NCBI RefSeq assembly: GCF_014268755.2 | Contig: NZ_CP077093.1 | Coordinates: 2,158,001-2,222,000 of the forward strand | Length of the DNA: 64,000 nucleotides | Direction of reading: 5' to 3' | Source of the DNA: Pseudomonas vanderleydeniana | Lineage (GTDB): Bacteria; Pseudomonadota; Gammaproteobacteria; Pseudomonadales; Pseudomonadaceae | Part shown: positions 35,195 through 44,267 of the stretch, piece by piece | How positions within the stretch are numbered: the stretch's first letter is position 1 | Layout of the letters: each line of letters opens with the position of its first letter | Made by a program: the position numbers and the translations under genes | The notes under the pieces: generated by a model | Databases searched by the model: none | The model's input: only the letters and a program-made list of their open reading frames with translations | What the model was told of the DNA's origin: nothing

Positions 35195-37162
35195 ATGATT
35201 TCTGCCGTGCAAGGACGTTTCGCCAACCTCGGTATGGCGAAGAAGATGGGGATCGGTTTTACCCTCGTATTGCTGCTCACCGGTGTCGTGGCGGCAATCG
35301 GCGTCTGGTCCTTGCAGGCCATCAGCCTGCGGTTCGATGGGCTCAAGCAGATGTCCTCGCTCAACAGCAGCCTGCTCAAGGTGCGTCTGCTCGAGCAGGA
35401 CTATGCCCTGCACTCGAACCCCAAGACGGTTGATGCCCTGCACGAGGGCGTCGATGGCCTGGCGGCGCTGGCGCAGACACTCAAGGCGCAATCGCCGGCC
35501 AACGTGGCGGTCATGAACGATGTCGAGCAGGCCCTGGCGGACTATCGCAAGGCATTCGACGAATTCGTCGGGCTGACCCAGGCCAAGGACCTCGCGCTGG
35601 AGATGGCCAGTTGGTCGGTGTCCAGCGTGGCCAACAACCTCGATGTGCTGCAGGCTGGCCTTGCCGATGATGGCAGCTATACCCTCAAGCAGTCCCAGGG
35701 GCAGGACGGCAATGAATTCCTCGAGCAGGCTGCGCAGGTCAGCCACGTCTCGCAGCTGATGCTGCAGGCGATGAACGAGGCGCGGGTGCGTCTCGACCAG
35801 AGTCGCAAGGGCGATGACGAAAACCAGAACCAGGGCAAGATCGAGCAGGCGGAACAGGCCCTGGCCGGTGTCGAGCAACTCAAGAGTTCGGTCAAGGATG
35901 CCGGTTACCAGACGGTGCTCAATGAGGTCGGCGGCCACATCGCCAGCTTCAGCGACAAGCTCACCGAATACACCGGGTTGCTGGAGCAGGAGAAAAAGGT
36001 CTACCAGCAACTGCATGAGCGTGCGGCCCAGGTGGTCGAGCGGGTCAACCAGGCCTATGCGGCCGAGGACCAGTCGATGCAGGCCGAACTGAAGAAGAAC
36101 TCGCTGCTGATCATCGGCTCCTCGGCGTTGGCCCTGCTGGTCGGGCTGGTGGCGGCGCTGGTGATCACCCGGCTGATCGTCGCGCCGCTGCGCAGCGTGA
36201 TCAGCGTGGCCCAGCAGATTGCCGCGGGTGACCTGAGCGCGACGATCGAGGTTCGCCGTCGCGACGAAATCGGCCAGTTGATGCTGGCGATGCAGCAGAT
36301 GGGGGAGGGGCTGAGTGGTATCGTCAGTGGCTTGCAGGCGGGGATCGAGCAGTTGGCGAATTCGGCGCATTCGCTGTCGGCAGTCACCGAACAGACCAAC
36401 CTGGAAGTCAGCACCCAGAAGGAAGAGACCGAGCAGGTGGCGACGGCGATGAACCAGATGACCGCCACCGTCCACGATGTGGCGCGCAATGCCGAAGAGG
36501 CGGCACTGGCGGCGCAGACCGCCGACGACAAGGTCGACAGCGGCCAGCAGGTGGTACGCCAGAGCATGCAGCGCATCGAGCAACTGGCGGATTCGGCCAA
36601 CTCGGCCAGCGTCAGCATCGAAAGCCTCAGTGCGGAAATCCAGAACATCGGCACCGTGCTCGGGGTGATCAAGAGCGTCGCCGAGCAGACCAACCTGCTG
36701 GCGCTGAACGCGGCGATCGAGGCCGCCCGCGCGGGTGAGCAGGGGCGTGGTTTCGCCGTGGTCGCGGACGAGGTGCGGGCCTTGGCCAAGCGCACGCAGC
36801 AGTCCACCGAGGAAATCGAACGACTGGTCAGCGCCCTGCGCGCGGCCGCGCAGTCATCGGTGGAGCAGATCCGCAGCAGTGGCGACCTGGTCAAGCTGGC
36901 GGTCAGCGATGCGCTGCAAACCGAAAGCGCGCTGGGCAGCATCGCTTCGGCGGTGTCGTTGATCCAGCAGATGAACCAGCAGATTGCCGCGGCAGCCGAG
37001 CAGCAGAGTTCGGTGGCCGAAGAGATCAATCGCAGCGTGACCAGCATTCGCGCCAGTGCCGATCAGTCGGCGGTGGCGATGCAGGGCAATGCGGCGTCCA
37101 GCATCGAGCTGGCGCAGTTGGGGATGGAGTTGAAGGGCATGGTCGGGCACTTCCGCACCTGA
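35195..37162 (+). CDS. Methyl-accepting chemotaxis protein with HBM-type sensor
   Basis: The 655-residue chemoreceptor has TM1 at about 18-38, a long all-helical periplasmic sensor (about 45-305), TM2 at about 308-330, a HAMP domain (about 332-385) and a signalling domain with the hairpin tip near [19 protein letters not shown]. The ~260-residue helical sensor fits the helical bimodular (HBM) group, whose known members bind organic acids or polyamines. ATG 35195 with GGAG 10 bases upstream is preferred; ATG 35153 would add 14 residues of no obvious kind. It is probably alone, followed by a REPIN. Confidence 0.9.
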   Translation: MISAVQGRFANLGMAKKMGIGFTLVLLLTGVVAAIGVWSLQAISLRFDGLKQMSSLNSSLLKVRLLEQDYALHSNPKTVDALHEGVDGLAALAQTLKAQSPANVAVMNDVEQALADYRKAFDEFVGLTQAKDLALEMASWSVSSVANNLDVLQAGLADDGSYTLKQSQGQDGNEFLEQAAQVSHVSQLMLQAMNEARVRLDQSRKGDDENQNQGKIEQAEQALAGVEQLKSSVKDAGYQTVLNEVGGHIASFSDKLTEYTGLLEQEKKVYQQLHERAAQVVERVNQAYAAEDQSMQAELKKNSLLIIGSSALALLVGLVAALVITRLIVAPLRSVISVAQQIAAGDLSATIEVRRRDEIGQLMLAMQQMGEGLSGIVSGLQAGIEQLANSAHSLSAVTEQTNLEVSTQKEETEQVATAMNQMTATVHDVARNAEEAALAAQTADDKVDSGQQVVRQSMQRIEQLADSANSASVSIESLSAEIQNIGTVLGVIKSVAEQTNLLALNAAIEAARAGEQGRGFAVVADEVRALAKRTQQSTEEIERLVSALRAAAQSSVEQIRSSGDLVKLAVSDALQTESALGSIASAVSLIQQMNQQIAAAAEQQSSVAEEINRSVTSIRASADQSAVAMQGNAASSIELAQLGMELKGMVGHFRT

Positions 37163-37177
37163 GTCTTTCAAATCTTC

Positions 37178-37310
37178 GTGGCGAGCGGGCTTGCCCGCGC
37201 TGGGCTGCTTGGCAGCCCCGAAAACCAGTCACCTCGGTCCGTCAATTACACCGAGGCGCCTGGATTTGGGGGCCGCCTTGCGTCCCGGCGCAGGCAAGCC
37301 CGCTCGCCAC
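37178..37310. repeat. REPIN (two inverted REP palindromes)
   Basis: GTGGCGAGCGGGCTTGCCCG begins at 37178 and its near-complement (GGCAAGCCCGCTCGCCAC) ends at 37310. The spacer holds further short palindromes. This is a typical Pseudomonas REP doublet between convergent genes. Confidence 0.85.
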
Positions 37311-37321
37311 CGGCCCGTTCT

Positions 37322-38512
37322 TCAGGCCTTGCGCCAGTTGAGGATCAGCAGCGTCAGCACGCCCGCGACGATGCCCCAGAAGGCCGAGCCCACCGAGAAC
37401 AGGGTGAAGCCCGAGGCGGTGACCATGAAGGTGATCAGCGCCGCTTCGCGCTCCTTCGGCTCGTTCATGGCAATGCTCAGGCCGTTGATGATCGAACCGA
37501 ACAGCGCCAGGGCGGCAATCGACAGCACCAGTTCCTTGGGCAGCGCGGCGAACAGTGCCGCCAGGGTGGCCCCGAAGATGCCGGCGATGCCGTAGAAGAT
37601 GCCGCACCAGACCGCCGCGGTGTAGCGCTTGCTCTTGTCCTCATGGGCATGTGGGCCGGTGCAGATCGCCGCGCTGATGGCGGCCAGGTTGATGCCGTGG
37701 GAGCCGAACGGCGCCAGCAGCAGCGAGGCGATGCCGGTCACGCTGATCAGCGGCGAGGCGGGCACGTCGTAGCCGTCGGCACGCAGCACGGCGACGCCGG
37801 GCATGTTCTGCGAGGTCATGGCCACCACGAACAGCGGGATGCCGATGCTGATGGTCGCCGCCAGCGAGAACGAGGGCGTGGTCCATACCGGCGTTGCCAC
37901 TTCCAGCTGGAAACCGCTGAAGTCGAGCAGGCCCTGCAGCCCGGACAGGGCGGTACCGACCAGCAGGGCGGCGAGCACTGCGTAGCGTGGCGACAGGCGC
38001 TTGGCCAGCAGGTAGGTGAAGAACATGCCCAGGACCAGCCCGGTGCGGTGTTGGGCAGCAACGAAGATTTCGCTGCCGATCTTGAACAGGATGCCGGCCA
38101 GCAGTGCCGCCGCGAGCGAGGACGGCAAGCGCTTGACCAGGCGCTCGAAACTGCCGGTCAGCCCGCAGATGGTCACCAGCACGGCGCAGGTGATGTAGGC
38201 GCCGATCGCTTCGCCATAGCTGACGCCGGCCAGGCTGGTGATCAGCAGGGCGGCACCGGGCGTCGACCAGGCGACGGTGATCGGTGTGCGGTAGCGCAGC
38301 GACAGGCCGATGCTGCAGATCGCCATGCCGATCGACAGGGCCCAGATCCACGAGGAGATCTGTCCGGCGCTCAGGCCGGCGGCTTGGCCGGCCTGGAACA
38401 TCAGCACCAGCGAACTGGTGTAGCCGGTCATCATCGCGATGAAACCGGCGACCACCGCGGAAGGCGAAGTGTCGGCCAGCGGGCGCAATCGCGCTTGAGT
38501 GAGGTCGGTCAT
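37322..38512 (-). CDS. benE: BenE family transporter
   Basis: The 396-residue protein is an inner membrane transporter with about 11-12 spans. SAVVAGFIAMMTGYTSSLVL near residues 18-37 and the WSTPGAALLIT region near 82-92 are BenE-family features. BenE members are described as benzoate:H+ symporters. No benzoate degradation genes (benABC) are near; the gene is divergent from a GntR/FCD regulator that could control it. Because purine-catabolic genes follow, another aromatic or heterocyclic acid is possible, but that is only inference. Confidence 0.85.
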   Translation of the reverse strand: MTDLTQARLRPLADTSPSAVVAGFIAMMTGYTSSLVLMFQAGQAAGLSAGQISSWIWALSIGMAICSIGLSLRYRTPITVAWSTPGAALLITSLAGVSYGEAIGAYITCAVLVTICGLTGSFERLVKRLPSSLAAALLAGILFKIGSEIFVAAQHRTGLVLGMFFTYLLAKRLSPRYAVLAALLVGTALSGLQGLLDFSGFQLEVATPVWTTPSFSLAATISIGIPLFVVAMTSQNMPGVAVLRADGYDVPASPLISVTGIASLLLAPFGSHGINLAAISAAICTGPHAHEDKSKRYTAAVWCGIFYGIAGIFGATLAALFAALPKELVLSIAALALFGSIINGLSIAMNEPKEREAALITFMVTASGFTLFSVGSAFWGIVAGVLTLLILNWRKA

Positions 38513-38636
38513 GGGGGCTTTCCTTGTACGGATAAAACGGGCGTTAATGGCGATTGCAGCCTAAACGCAAAGGTAACTGTTTATTGCAGTACAGCGGTGA
38601 CCGCAAACAGCCGTACAGTCGTGTTGGTGCTACAGG

Positions 38637-38646
38637 TTGTGTACAA
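38637..38646. promoter_or_regulatory. Candidate GntR-type operator
   Basis: TTGTGTACAA fits the palindromic pattern TTGT-NN-ACAA. It lies in the 217-base divergent gap between benE and the FCD regulator, overlapping a TACAAT hexamer that could be a -10 element. FCD-type GntR proteins often bind such short dyads. Confidence 0.35.
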
Positions 38647-38729
38647 TGTGCCATGATTTTACGCGATACTTGTCAGCGATCCATTGTGGCTAATGACAGT
38701 CCATTGCCCCGTTTCCGACTCGAGTGCCC

Positions 38730-39485
38730 ATGAACGAACAGTTGCAGCCCCTCAAGAAACAACCGCGAGCAGGCAAGACCGGCCGCAGCGTGACCCAGGA
38801 CGATATCGTCTACGCGCACATTTTCGAGGCGATCCTCGAACAGCGCCTGGCGCCCGGTACCAAGCTGAGCGAAGAGGCGCTGGGGGAGATTTTCGGGGTC
38901 AGTCGGACCATCATTCGCCGCGCCCTGTCGCGCCTGGCCCATGAAGGCGTGGTGCTGCTGCGGCCCAACCGTGGTGCGGTGGTCGCCAGCCCGAGCGTCG
39001 AGGAAGCCCGCCAGGTGTTCTTCGCCCGGCGCATGGTGGAAAAGGCGATCACGGAACTGGCGGTGCAGCATGCGACGGCCGAGCAGTTGGCCGAGCTGCG
39101 GCAGATGGTTCGCGACGAGCGCGAGAGCTTCTCCCGTGGCGATCGCGGCGCGGGGATTCGACTGTCTGGCGAGTTCCACCTGAAACTGGCGGAAGCGGCG
39201 ATGAATGCCCCGCTGATCAGCTTCCAGCGCAGCCTGGTGTCGCAGACCTCGCTGATCATTGCCCAGTATGAAAGCGGCAACCGCTCGCATTGCTCCTATG
39301 ACGAGCACAGCCAACTGATCGATGCCATCGAGGCACGGGATGCGGCGCAGGCGGTGGAGCTGATGATGCACCACATGGATCACATCGACAGCAAGCTCAA
39401 CCTCGACGAGGAGAGTGCGTCGGATGACCTGCATGCGGTGTTCTCGCACCTGCTGCAGACCAAGCGGTCGTCGGCAAGGTCCTAG
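38730..39485 (+). CDS. GntR family regulator, FCD domain
   Basis: The 251 residues contain an N-terminal GntR winged helix (LAPGTKLSEEALGEIFGVSRTIIRR, shown here in part, about 41-75) and a C-terminal all-helical FCD ligand domain (about 95-225) whose metal-binding Asp/His residues are plausible in GEFHLKLAE and MMHHMDH. ATG 38730 is preferred to GTG 38724. It is divergent from benE and upstream of a REPIN and the guaD gene, which is convergent with it. It may repress benE or the purine operon. Confidence 0.9.
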   Translation: MNEQLQPLKKQPRAGKTGRSVTQDDIVYAHIFEAILEQRLAPGTKLSEEALGEIFGVSRTIIRRALSRLAHEGVVLLRPNRGAVVASPSVEEARQVFFARRMVEKAITELAVQHATAEQLAELRQMVRDERESFSRGDRGAGIRLSGEFHLKLAEAAMNAPLISFQRSLVSQTSLIIAQYESGNRSHCSYDEHSQLIDAIEARDAAQAVELMMHHMDHIDSKLNLDEESASDDLHAVFSHLLQTKRSSARS

Positions 39486-39525
39486 GTCTTTCCTGAGGTT
39501 CCTGCACAGGGGGGCAGTCCAGACC

Positions 39526-39600
39526 TGTGGGAGCCGGATTTATCCGCGAAGCTTTTTAGCGATCTCACGGGCCTCTTCGCGGATAAATCCGGCTCCCACA
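39526..39600. repeat. REPIN with perfect 26-bp inverted arms
   Basis: The arm at 39526-39551 (starts TGTGGGAGCCGG) is the exact reverse complement of 39575-39600, with a 23-base loop. It could also end transcription from both sides, since it lies between convergent genes. Confidence 0.9.
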
Positions 39601-39692
39601 GATCCAGAGCTCCCACAGATCCAGAGCTCCCACAGATCCAGAGCTCCCACAGATCCAGAGCTCCCACAGATCCAGAGCTCCCACAGATCCAA
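39601..39692. repeat. Tandem 17-bp repeat, five full copies
   Basis: The unit GATCCAGAGCTCCCACA occurs at 39601, 39618, 39635, 39652 and 39669, identical each time, with a partial sixth copy at 39686. The last part of the unit (GCTCCCACA) matches the end of the adjacent REPIN arm, so the array seems to have grown from it. Not coding. Confidence 0.95.
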
Positions 39693-39734
39693 GTTGTTCC
39701 ACAGCATGGTGGGGCCCACCAAGCCGGCATGGTA

Positions 39735-41039
39735 TCAGCGCTGGTGCACCAGTCTTCCCGCCGCATAGGTCTGCAGCACCGTGCGGTCATCTCCCAGGGT
39801 CATCAATACGAACAGCTTCTCGGCGATGTCGCGAGCCTGTTGCAGGCGGTAGCTCAGCAGCGGCGTGGCGTGGTAGTCGAGTACCACGAAATCGGCATCG
39901 CTGCCCGGCCGCAGGTCTCCAATCCGCTGTTCCAGGCGCAACGCCCGGGCGCCACCGAGGGTTGCCAGGTAAAGCGATTTGAACGGGCTCAGGCGGGCTC
40001 CCTGCAGTTGCATCACCTTGTAGGCCTCATTCAGTGTGTGCAGGATCGAGAAACTGGTGCCGGCGCCGACATCCGTGCCGATCCCGACATTGAGTTTGTG
40101 CTTCTCGGCCTGCGGCAGGTTGAACAGGCCGCTGCCGAGGAAGAAGTTGGAGGTCGGACAGAACGCCACCGCCGAGCCGGTCTCGGCCAACCGTGCACAC
40201 TCGTCGTCGCACAGGTGCACGCCGTGGGCGAAGACCGAGCGCTCACCCAGCAGCTGGTAATGGTCATACACATCCAGGTAGCCCTTGCGCTCGGGGAACA
40301 GCTCCTTGACCCATTCGATTTCCTGCAGGTTCTCGCTGATGTGAGTCTGCATGTACAGGTCCGGGTACTCGGCGAGCAACTGGCCGGCGAGCGTCAACTG
40401 CTCTGGCGTCGAGGTCGGCGCGAAGCGCGGAGTCACCGCATAGTGCAGGCGCCCCTTGCCATGCCAGCGCTCGATCAGTGCCTTGCTTTCGGCATAGCTC
40501 GACTCGGCGGTATCGGTCAGATAGTCCGGCGCGTTGCGGTCCATCATCACCTTGCCGGCGATCATCCGCAGGTCCAGCTTTTGCGCGGCCTCGAAGAACG
40601 CCTCGACCGACTCCGGGTGCACGCTGGCGAACACCAGTGCGGTGGTGGTGCCGTTGCGCAGCAGTTCCCTGATGAAGATATCCGCGACCTCGGCGGCGTG
40701 CGCCGGGTCGGCGAACTGGCTTTCGCAGGGGAACGTGTAGGTGTTCAACCAGTCGAGCAACTGCTCGCCGTAGGCACCGACCATGCCGGTCTGGGGCAGG
40801 TGGATGTGGGTGTCGATGAAGCCCGGTGTGATCAGCGCGTCGGGGTAGTGGACGACTTCGGTGTCGGCGGCCAGTGTCGGCAGCAGGTTGCGGGCGTGGC
40901 CGATGGCACCGATCCGGCCGTTCTCGACCAGCAGCACGCCGTCCTCGAAATACTCGTAGGAGGCGTCGATGCCAACTTCGGCCGGATCGGCGAGGCTGTG
41001 CAGGATGGCGGCGCGGTAGGCTTTGCGGGTTGCAGGCAT
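39735..41039 (-). CDS. guaD: Guanine deaminase
   Basis: Guanine deaminase turns guanine into xanthine and ammonia. The 434-residue protein is an amidohydrolase with GFIDTHIHLPQ near 73-83 (zinc His pair), HISENLQEIEWV near 232-243, and DVGAGTSFS near 324-332 with the metal Asp. Length matches the family. It is the last gene of the reverse-strand xdhA-xdhB-xdhC-guaD group, 8 bases after xdhC, so guanine and hypoxanthine breakdown are joined in one transcript. Confidence 0.95.
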   Translation of the reverse strand: MPATRKAYRAAILHSLADPAEVGIDASYEYFEDGVLLVENGRIGAIGHARNLLPTLAADTEVVHYPDALITPGFIDTHIHLPQTGMVGAYGEQLLDWLNTYTFPCESQFADPAHAAEVADIFIRELLRNGTTTALVFASVHPESVEAFFEAAQKLDLRMIAGKVMMDRNAPDYLTDTAESSYAESKALIERWHGKGRLHYAVTPRFAPTSTPEQLTLAGQLLAEYPDLYMQTHISENLQEIEWVKELFPERKGYLDVYDHYQLLGERSVFAHGVHLCDDECARLAETGSAVAFCPTSNFFLGSGLFNLPQAEKHKLNVGIGTDVGAGTSFSILHTLNEAYKVMQLQGARLSPFKSLYLATLGGARALRLEQRIGDLRPGSDADFVVLDYHATPLLSYRLQQARDIAEKLFVLMTLGDDRTVLQTYAAGRLVHQR

Positions 41040-41047
41040 GGTCTTTC

Positions 41048-41890
41048 TCAGTTCGTGGCTTGGCTGCGGCGCGAGGCCGGCAGCAGTTTGGCAATGGGTT
41101 CGACGCTCGCGTCGTGCTGGCCGAAATTCGCGTTGTAGGTGGCGATGATCTCGCCGGCGATGGAGATGGCGATTTCCGCCGGCAGCTTGCCCTTGACCTC
41201 GGCCAGCCCCATCGGGCAGCGCATGCGTTGCAGCGCTGCATTGTCGAAGCCGCGTTCACGCAGGCGATGTTCGAACTTCACCCGCTTGGTCTTCGAGCCG
41301 ATCAGGCCGAAGTAGGCGAAGTCGTTGCGCTTGAGCAGGGCGGCGGTGAGCTCGAGGTCGAGCGGGTGGTTATGGGTCATGACCACGCAGTAGCAGCCGA
41401 CGGGCAGGTGGTCGATTTCCTCCAGCGGCTCTTCGCTGACGATCTTGCGCACGCCCTCGGGAATCAGCGCGGGGAATTCCTGCTCGCGCGAATCGATCCA
41501 GCGCACCCGACAGGGCAGGCTGGCGAGCAAGGGTACCAGGGCACGGCCGACATGGCCCGCGCCGAACACGGCGATCTGCGCCTGGACCTGGCCCATGGGT
41601 TCGAACAGCAGCACCGTGGCGCCGCCACAGCACTGGCCGAGGCTGGCGCCCAGGCTAAAGCGTTCCAGGCGAGTGCCTTGCTGGCCGCCGGCGAGCATGT
41701 CCCGGGCGATCTGCGTGGCCTTGTATTCCAGGTGGCCGCCGCCGATGGTGTCGAAGGTGCCGGTGGCGCTGATGACCATCTTCGAACCGGCGTTGCGTGG
41801 GGTCGAGCCCTGTTCTTCGATGATCGTCACCAGCACGCAGGGTAGCCCCTGGTTCTGCAGGTCGGCGAGGGCGCTGAGCCAATAGTTCAT
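41048..41890 (-). CDS. xdhC: Xanthine dehydrogenase accessory protein XdhC
   Basis: XdhC binds molybdenum cofactor, promotes its sulfuration and delivers it to xanthine dehydrogenase. The 280 residues show the EEQGSTPRNAGSKM start region, the GQCCGGAT motif near 87-94, a Rossmann motif VFGAGHVGRAL near 108-118, and GLIGSKTKR near 197-205. The frame is open to 42016, but the ATG at 41888-41890 has GGAGA just upstream and gives the normal start MNYWLSALADLQ. It lies 13 bases after xdhB. Confidence 0.94.
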   Translation of the reverse strand: MNYWLSALADLQNQGLPCVLVTIIEEQGSTPRNAGSKMVISATGTFDTIGGGHLEYKATQIARDMLAGGQQGTRLERFSLGASLGQCCGGATVLLFEPMGQVQAQIAVFGAGHVGRALVPLLASLPCRVRWIDSREQEFPALIPEGVRKIVSEEPLEEIDHLPVGCYCVVMTHNHPLDLELTAALLKRNDFAYFGLIGSKTKRVKFEHRLRERGFDNAALQRMRCPMGLAEVKGKLPAEIAISIAGEIIATYNANFGQHDASVEPIAKLLPASRRSQATN

Positions 41891-41903
41891 GAAAGTCTCC
41901 CGA

Positions 41904-44267
41904 TCACTCGTCCCTGGCCTTGCGCATCTGCTCGCAGCCCCACAGCACCCGCTCCGGTGTCGCCGGTGCGTCGATCTTCGGTTGCAGCCGGTAGTCGGCG
42001 AGGCTCGCCACCGCATCCTTCAGCGCACACCATACGGCAATCCCGAGCATGAACGGTGGCTCACCCACGGCCTTGGAGTGGAACACCGTGTCCTCCGGAT
42101 TCTTGCGGTTCTCCACCAGCCTGACCCGCAGGTCGATCGGCATGTCGGCCACTGCCGGGATCTTGTAGCTGGCCGGGCCATTGGTCATCAGCTTGCCCTT
42201 GGCGTTCCACACCAGTTCCTCCATGGTCAGCCAGCCCATGCCCTGGACGAAGCCGCCTTCGACCTGGCCGATATCGATGGCGGGGTTCAGCGAGGCACCG
42301 ACGTCATGCAGGATGTCGGTGCGCAGCATCTTGTACTCGCCGGTCAGGGTGTCGACGATCACCTCGGCGCAGGCTGCGCCATAGGCATAGTAGTAGAACG
42401 GCCGACCGCGGGCCTGGCTGCGGTCGTAGTAGATCTTCGGGGTCTTGTAGAAGCCGGTGCTGGACAGCGACACCTGGGCGAAATAGGCCTGCTGGATCAG
42501 CGCCTCGAAGGTCAGGATCTGGTCGCGGACCCGCACATGGCCGTTGTGGAACTCGACATCCTCCGCGCTGACCTTGTACTGCCGCGCGGCAAACTCCACC
42601 AGTCGCTGCTTGATGGTTTCTGCAGCATTCTGCGCCGCCTTGCCGTTCAGGTCGGCGCCGCTTGAGGCGGCAGTGGGCGAGGTGTTCGGCACCTTGTCGG
42701 TGTTGGTCGCGGTGATCTGCACCCGGTCGATTTCCACCTGGAACACCTCGGCCACTACTTGCGCGACCTTGGTGTTCAGGCCCTGGCCCATCTCGGTGCC
42801 ACCGTGGTTCAGGTGGATGCTGCCGTCGGTATAGACGTGCACCAGTGCGCCGGCCTGGTTGAGGAAGCTGGCGGTGAAGGAAATGCCGAATTTCACCGGG
42901 GTCAGTGCCAGGCCCTTTTTCAGGATCGGGCTGTGGGCGTTGTAGCGCCGGATGGTTTCCCGGCGCTCGGCATACTGGCTGCTGGCCTCCAGCTCGGCGG
43001 TCATTTCCTCGAGCAGGTTGTGCTCGACGGTCTGGTAGTAATGGGTGATGTTGCGTTCGGTCTTGCCGTAGTAGTTGACCTTGCGCACCGCCAGCGGATC
43101 GAGGCCGAGGTGACGGGCGATGTGGTCCATCACCTCCTCGATGGCGACCATCCCCTGTGGGCCGCCGAAGCCGCGGTAGGCGGTGTTCGACGCGGTGTGG
43201 GTCTTGCAGCGGTGGCCGTTGACCGTCGCATCGCCCAGGTAATAGGCGTTGTCGGCGTGGAACATGGCGCGGTCGACGATCGACGCCGAGAGGTCCGGCG
43301 AGCAGCCGCAGTTGCCGGACAGCTCGAGGTTGATCCCGTGCAGCCGGCCGCGGCTGTCGAAGCCGACGTCGTATTCGATGTAGAAGGGGTGGCGCTTGCC
43401 GGTCATCAGCATGTCCTCGACCCGCGGCAGGCGCATCTTGGTCGGCTGCCCGGTCAGGCGCGCGACCACCGCGCACAGGCAGGCCGGGCTGGCCGCCTGG
43501 GTCTCCTTGCCGCCAAAGCCTCCACCCATCCGGCGCATGTCGACCACCACCTTGTTCATCGGCACGGCGAGTACTTCGGCCACCAGCTTCTGCACTTCGG
43601 TAGGGTTCTGCGTCGAGCAGTAGACGATCATCCCGCCGTCCTCGGTGGGCATCACCGAGGAGATCTGGGTTTCCAGGTAGAAGTGTTCCTGGCCGCCGAT
43701 GTGCAGGCTGCCCTGGATGCGATGTTCGGCGCTGGCCAGGGCCGCGGCCGAGTCGCCGCGCCGATGGGTGTGGCTCTCGAGGACGAAATGACGCTTGCGC
43801 AAGGCCTCGACCACGTCCAGCACCGGCTCCAGGTCCTCATATTCGATGATGGCTGCCATGGCCGCCTGGCGGGCGGTTTCCATGTCCCGTGCAGCGACGG
43901 CGAGCACCGGCTGGCCAACGAACTCGACCTTGTCGATCGCCAGCAGCGGATCACCGGGCAGCAGCGGGCCGATGTCCTTGAGGCCGGGAATGTCCTCGTG
44001 GGTGATGACGATACGCACGCCGTCGAAGGCATGGCAGGGCGTGGTGTCGATCCTCAGGATGCGCGCATGGGCGCGGTCTGAAAGCCGTGCATATACATGC
44101 AGCTGGTTGGGGAATTCCAGGCGGTCGTCGATATACACCGCTTCGCCGGCCACATGCTTGTCGGCGCTCTCGTGCTTGACGCTGCGACCGACGCCACTGT
44201 TCAGGTCGCGGGCGAACAGTTCGGCGAGCTCGGCCTGGGTTTTTTCCACGGCGCAATGGTTAGACAT
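41904..44267 (-). CDS. xdhB: Xanthine dehydrogenase, molybdopterin subunit
   Basis: This 787-residue subunit carries the Mo site that oxidises hypoxanthine and xanthine to urate. Motifs seen: GGGFGGKETQ near 251-260, AYRGFGGPQGM near 363-373, GTEMGQGLNTK near 489-499, and GEPPFMLG near 748-755 with the catalytic Glu. Length is typical of bacterial XdhB. Its ATG lies inside the end of xdhA (8-base overlap), so the two are translationally coupled, which fits their 1:1 complex. Confidence 0.96.
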   Translation of the reverse strand: MSNHCAVEKTQAELAELFARDLNSGVGRSVKHESADKHVAGEAVYIDDRLEFPNQLHVYARLSDRAHARILRIDTTPCHAFDGVRIVITHEDIPGLKDIGPLLPGDPLLAIDKVEFVGQPVLAVAARDMETARQAAMAAIIEYEDLEPVLDVVEALRKRHFVLESHTHRRGDSAAALASAEHRIQGSLHIGGQEHFYLETQISSVMPTEDGGMIVYCSTQNPTEVQKLVAEVLAVPMNKVVVDMRRMGGGFGGKETQAASPACLCAVVARLTGQPTKMRLPRVEDMLMTGKRHPFYIEYDVGFDSRGRLHGINLELSGNCGCSPDLSASIVDRAMFHADNAYYLGDATVNGHRCKTHTASNTAYRGFGGPQGMVAIEEVMDHIARHLGLDPLAVRKVNYYGKTERNITHYYQTVEHNLLEEMTAELEASSQYAERRETIRRYNAHSPILKKGLALTPVKFGISFTASFLNQAGALVHVYTDGSIHLNHGGTEMGQGLNTKVAQVVAEVFQVEIDRVQITATNTDKVPNTSPTAASSGADLNGKAAQNAAETIKQRLVEFAARQYKVSAEDVEFHNGHVRVRDQILTFEALIQQAYFAQVSLSSTGFYKTPKIYYDRSQARGRPFYYYAYGAACAEVIVDTLTGEYKMLRTDILHDVGASLNPAIDIGQVEGGFVQGMGWLTMEELVWNAKGKLMTNGPASYKIPAVADMPIDLRVRLVENRKNPEDTVFHSKAVGEPPFMLGIAVWCALKDAVASLADYRLQPKIDAPATPERVLWGCEQMRKARDE

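Noticed and set aside
39601-39692. CRISPR-like regular repeats
   Set aside because: The 17-bp units are directly adjacent with no spacers, and no cas genes are present.
39729-44081. Long forward frames antisense to guaD and xdhB
   Set aside because: Shadow frames of confidently identified enzymes.
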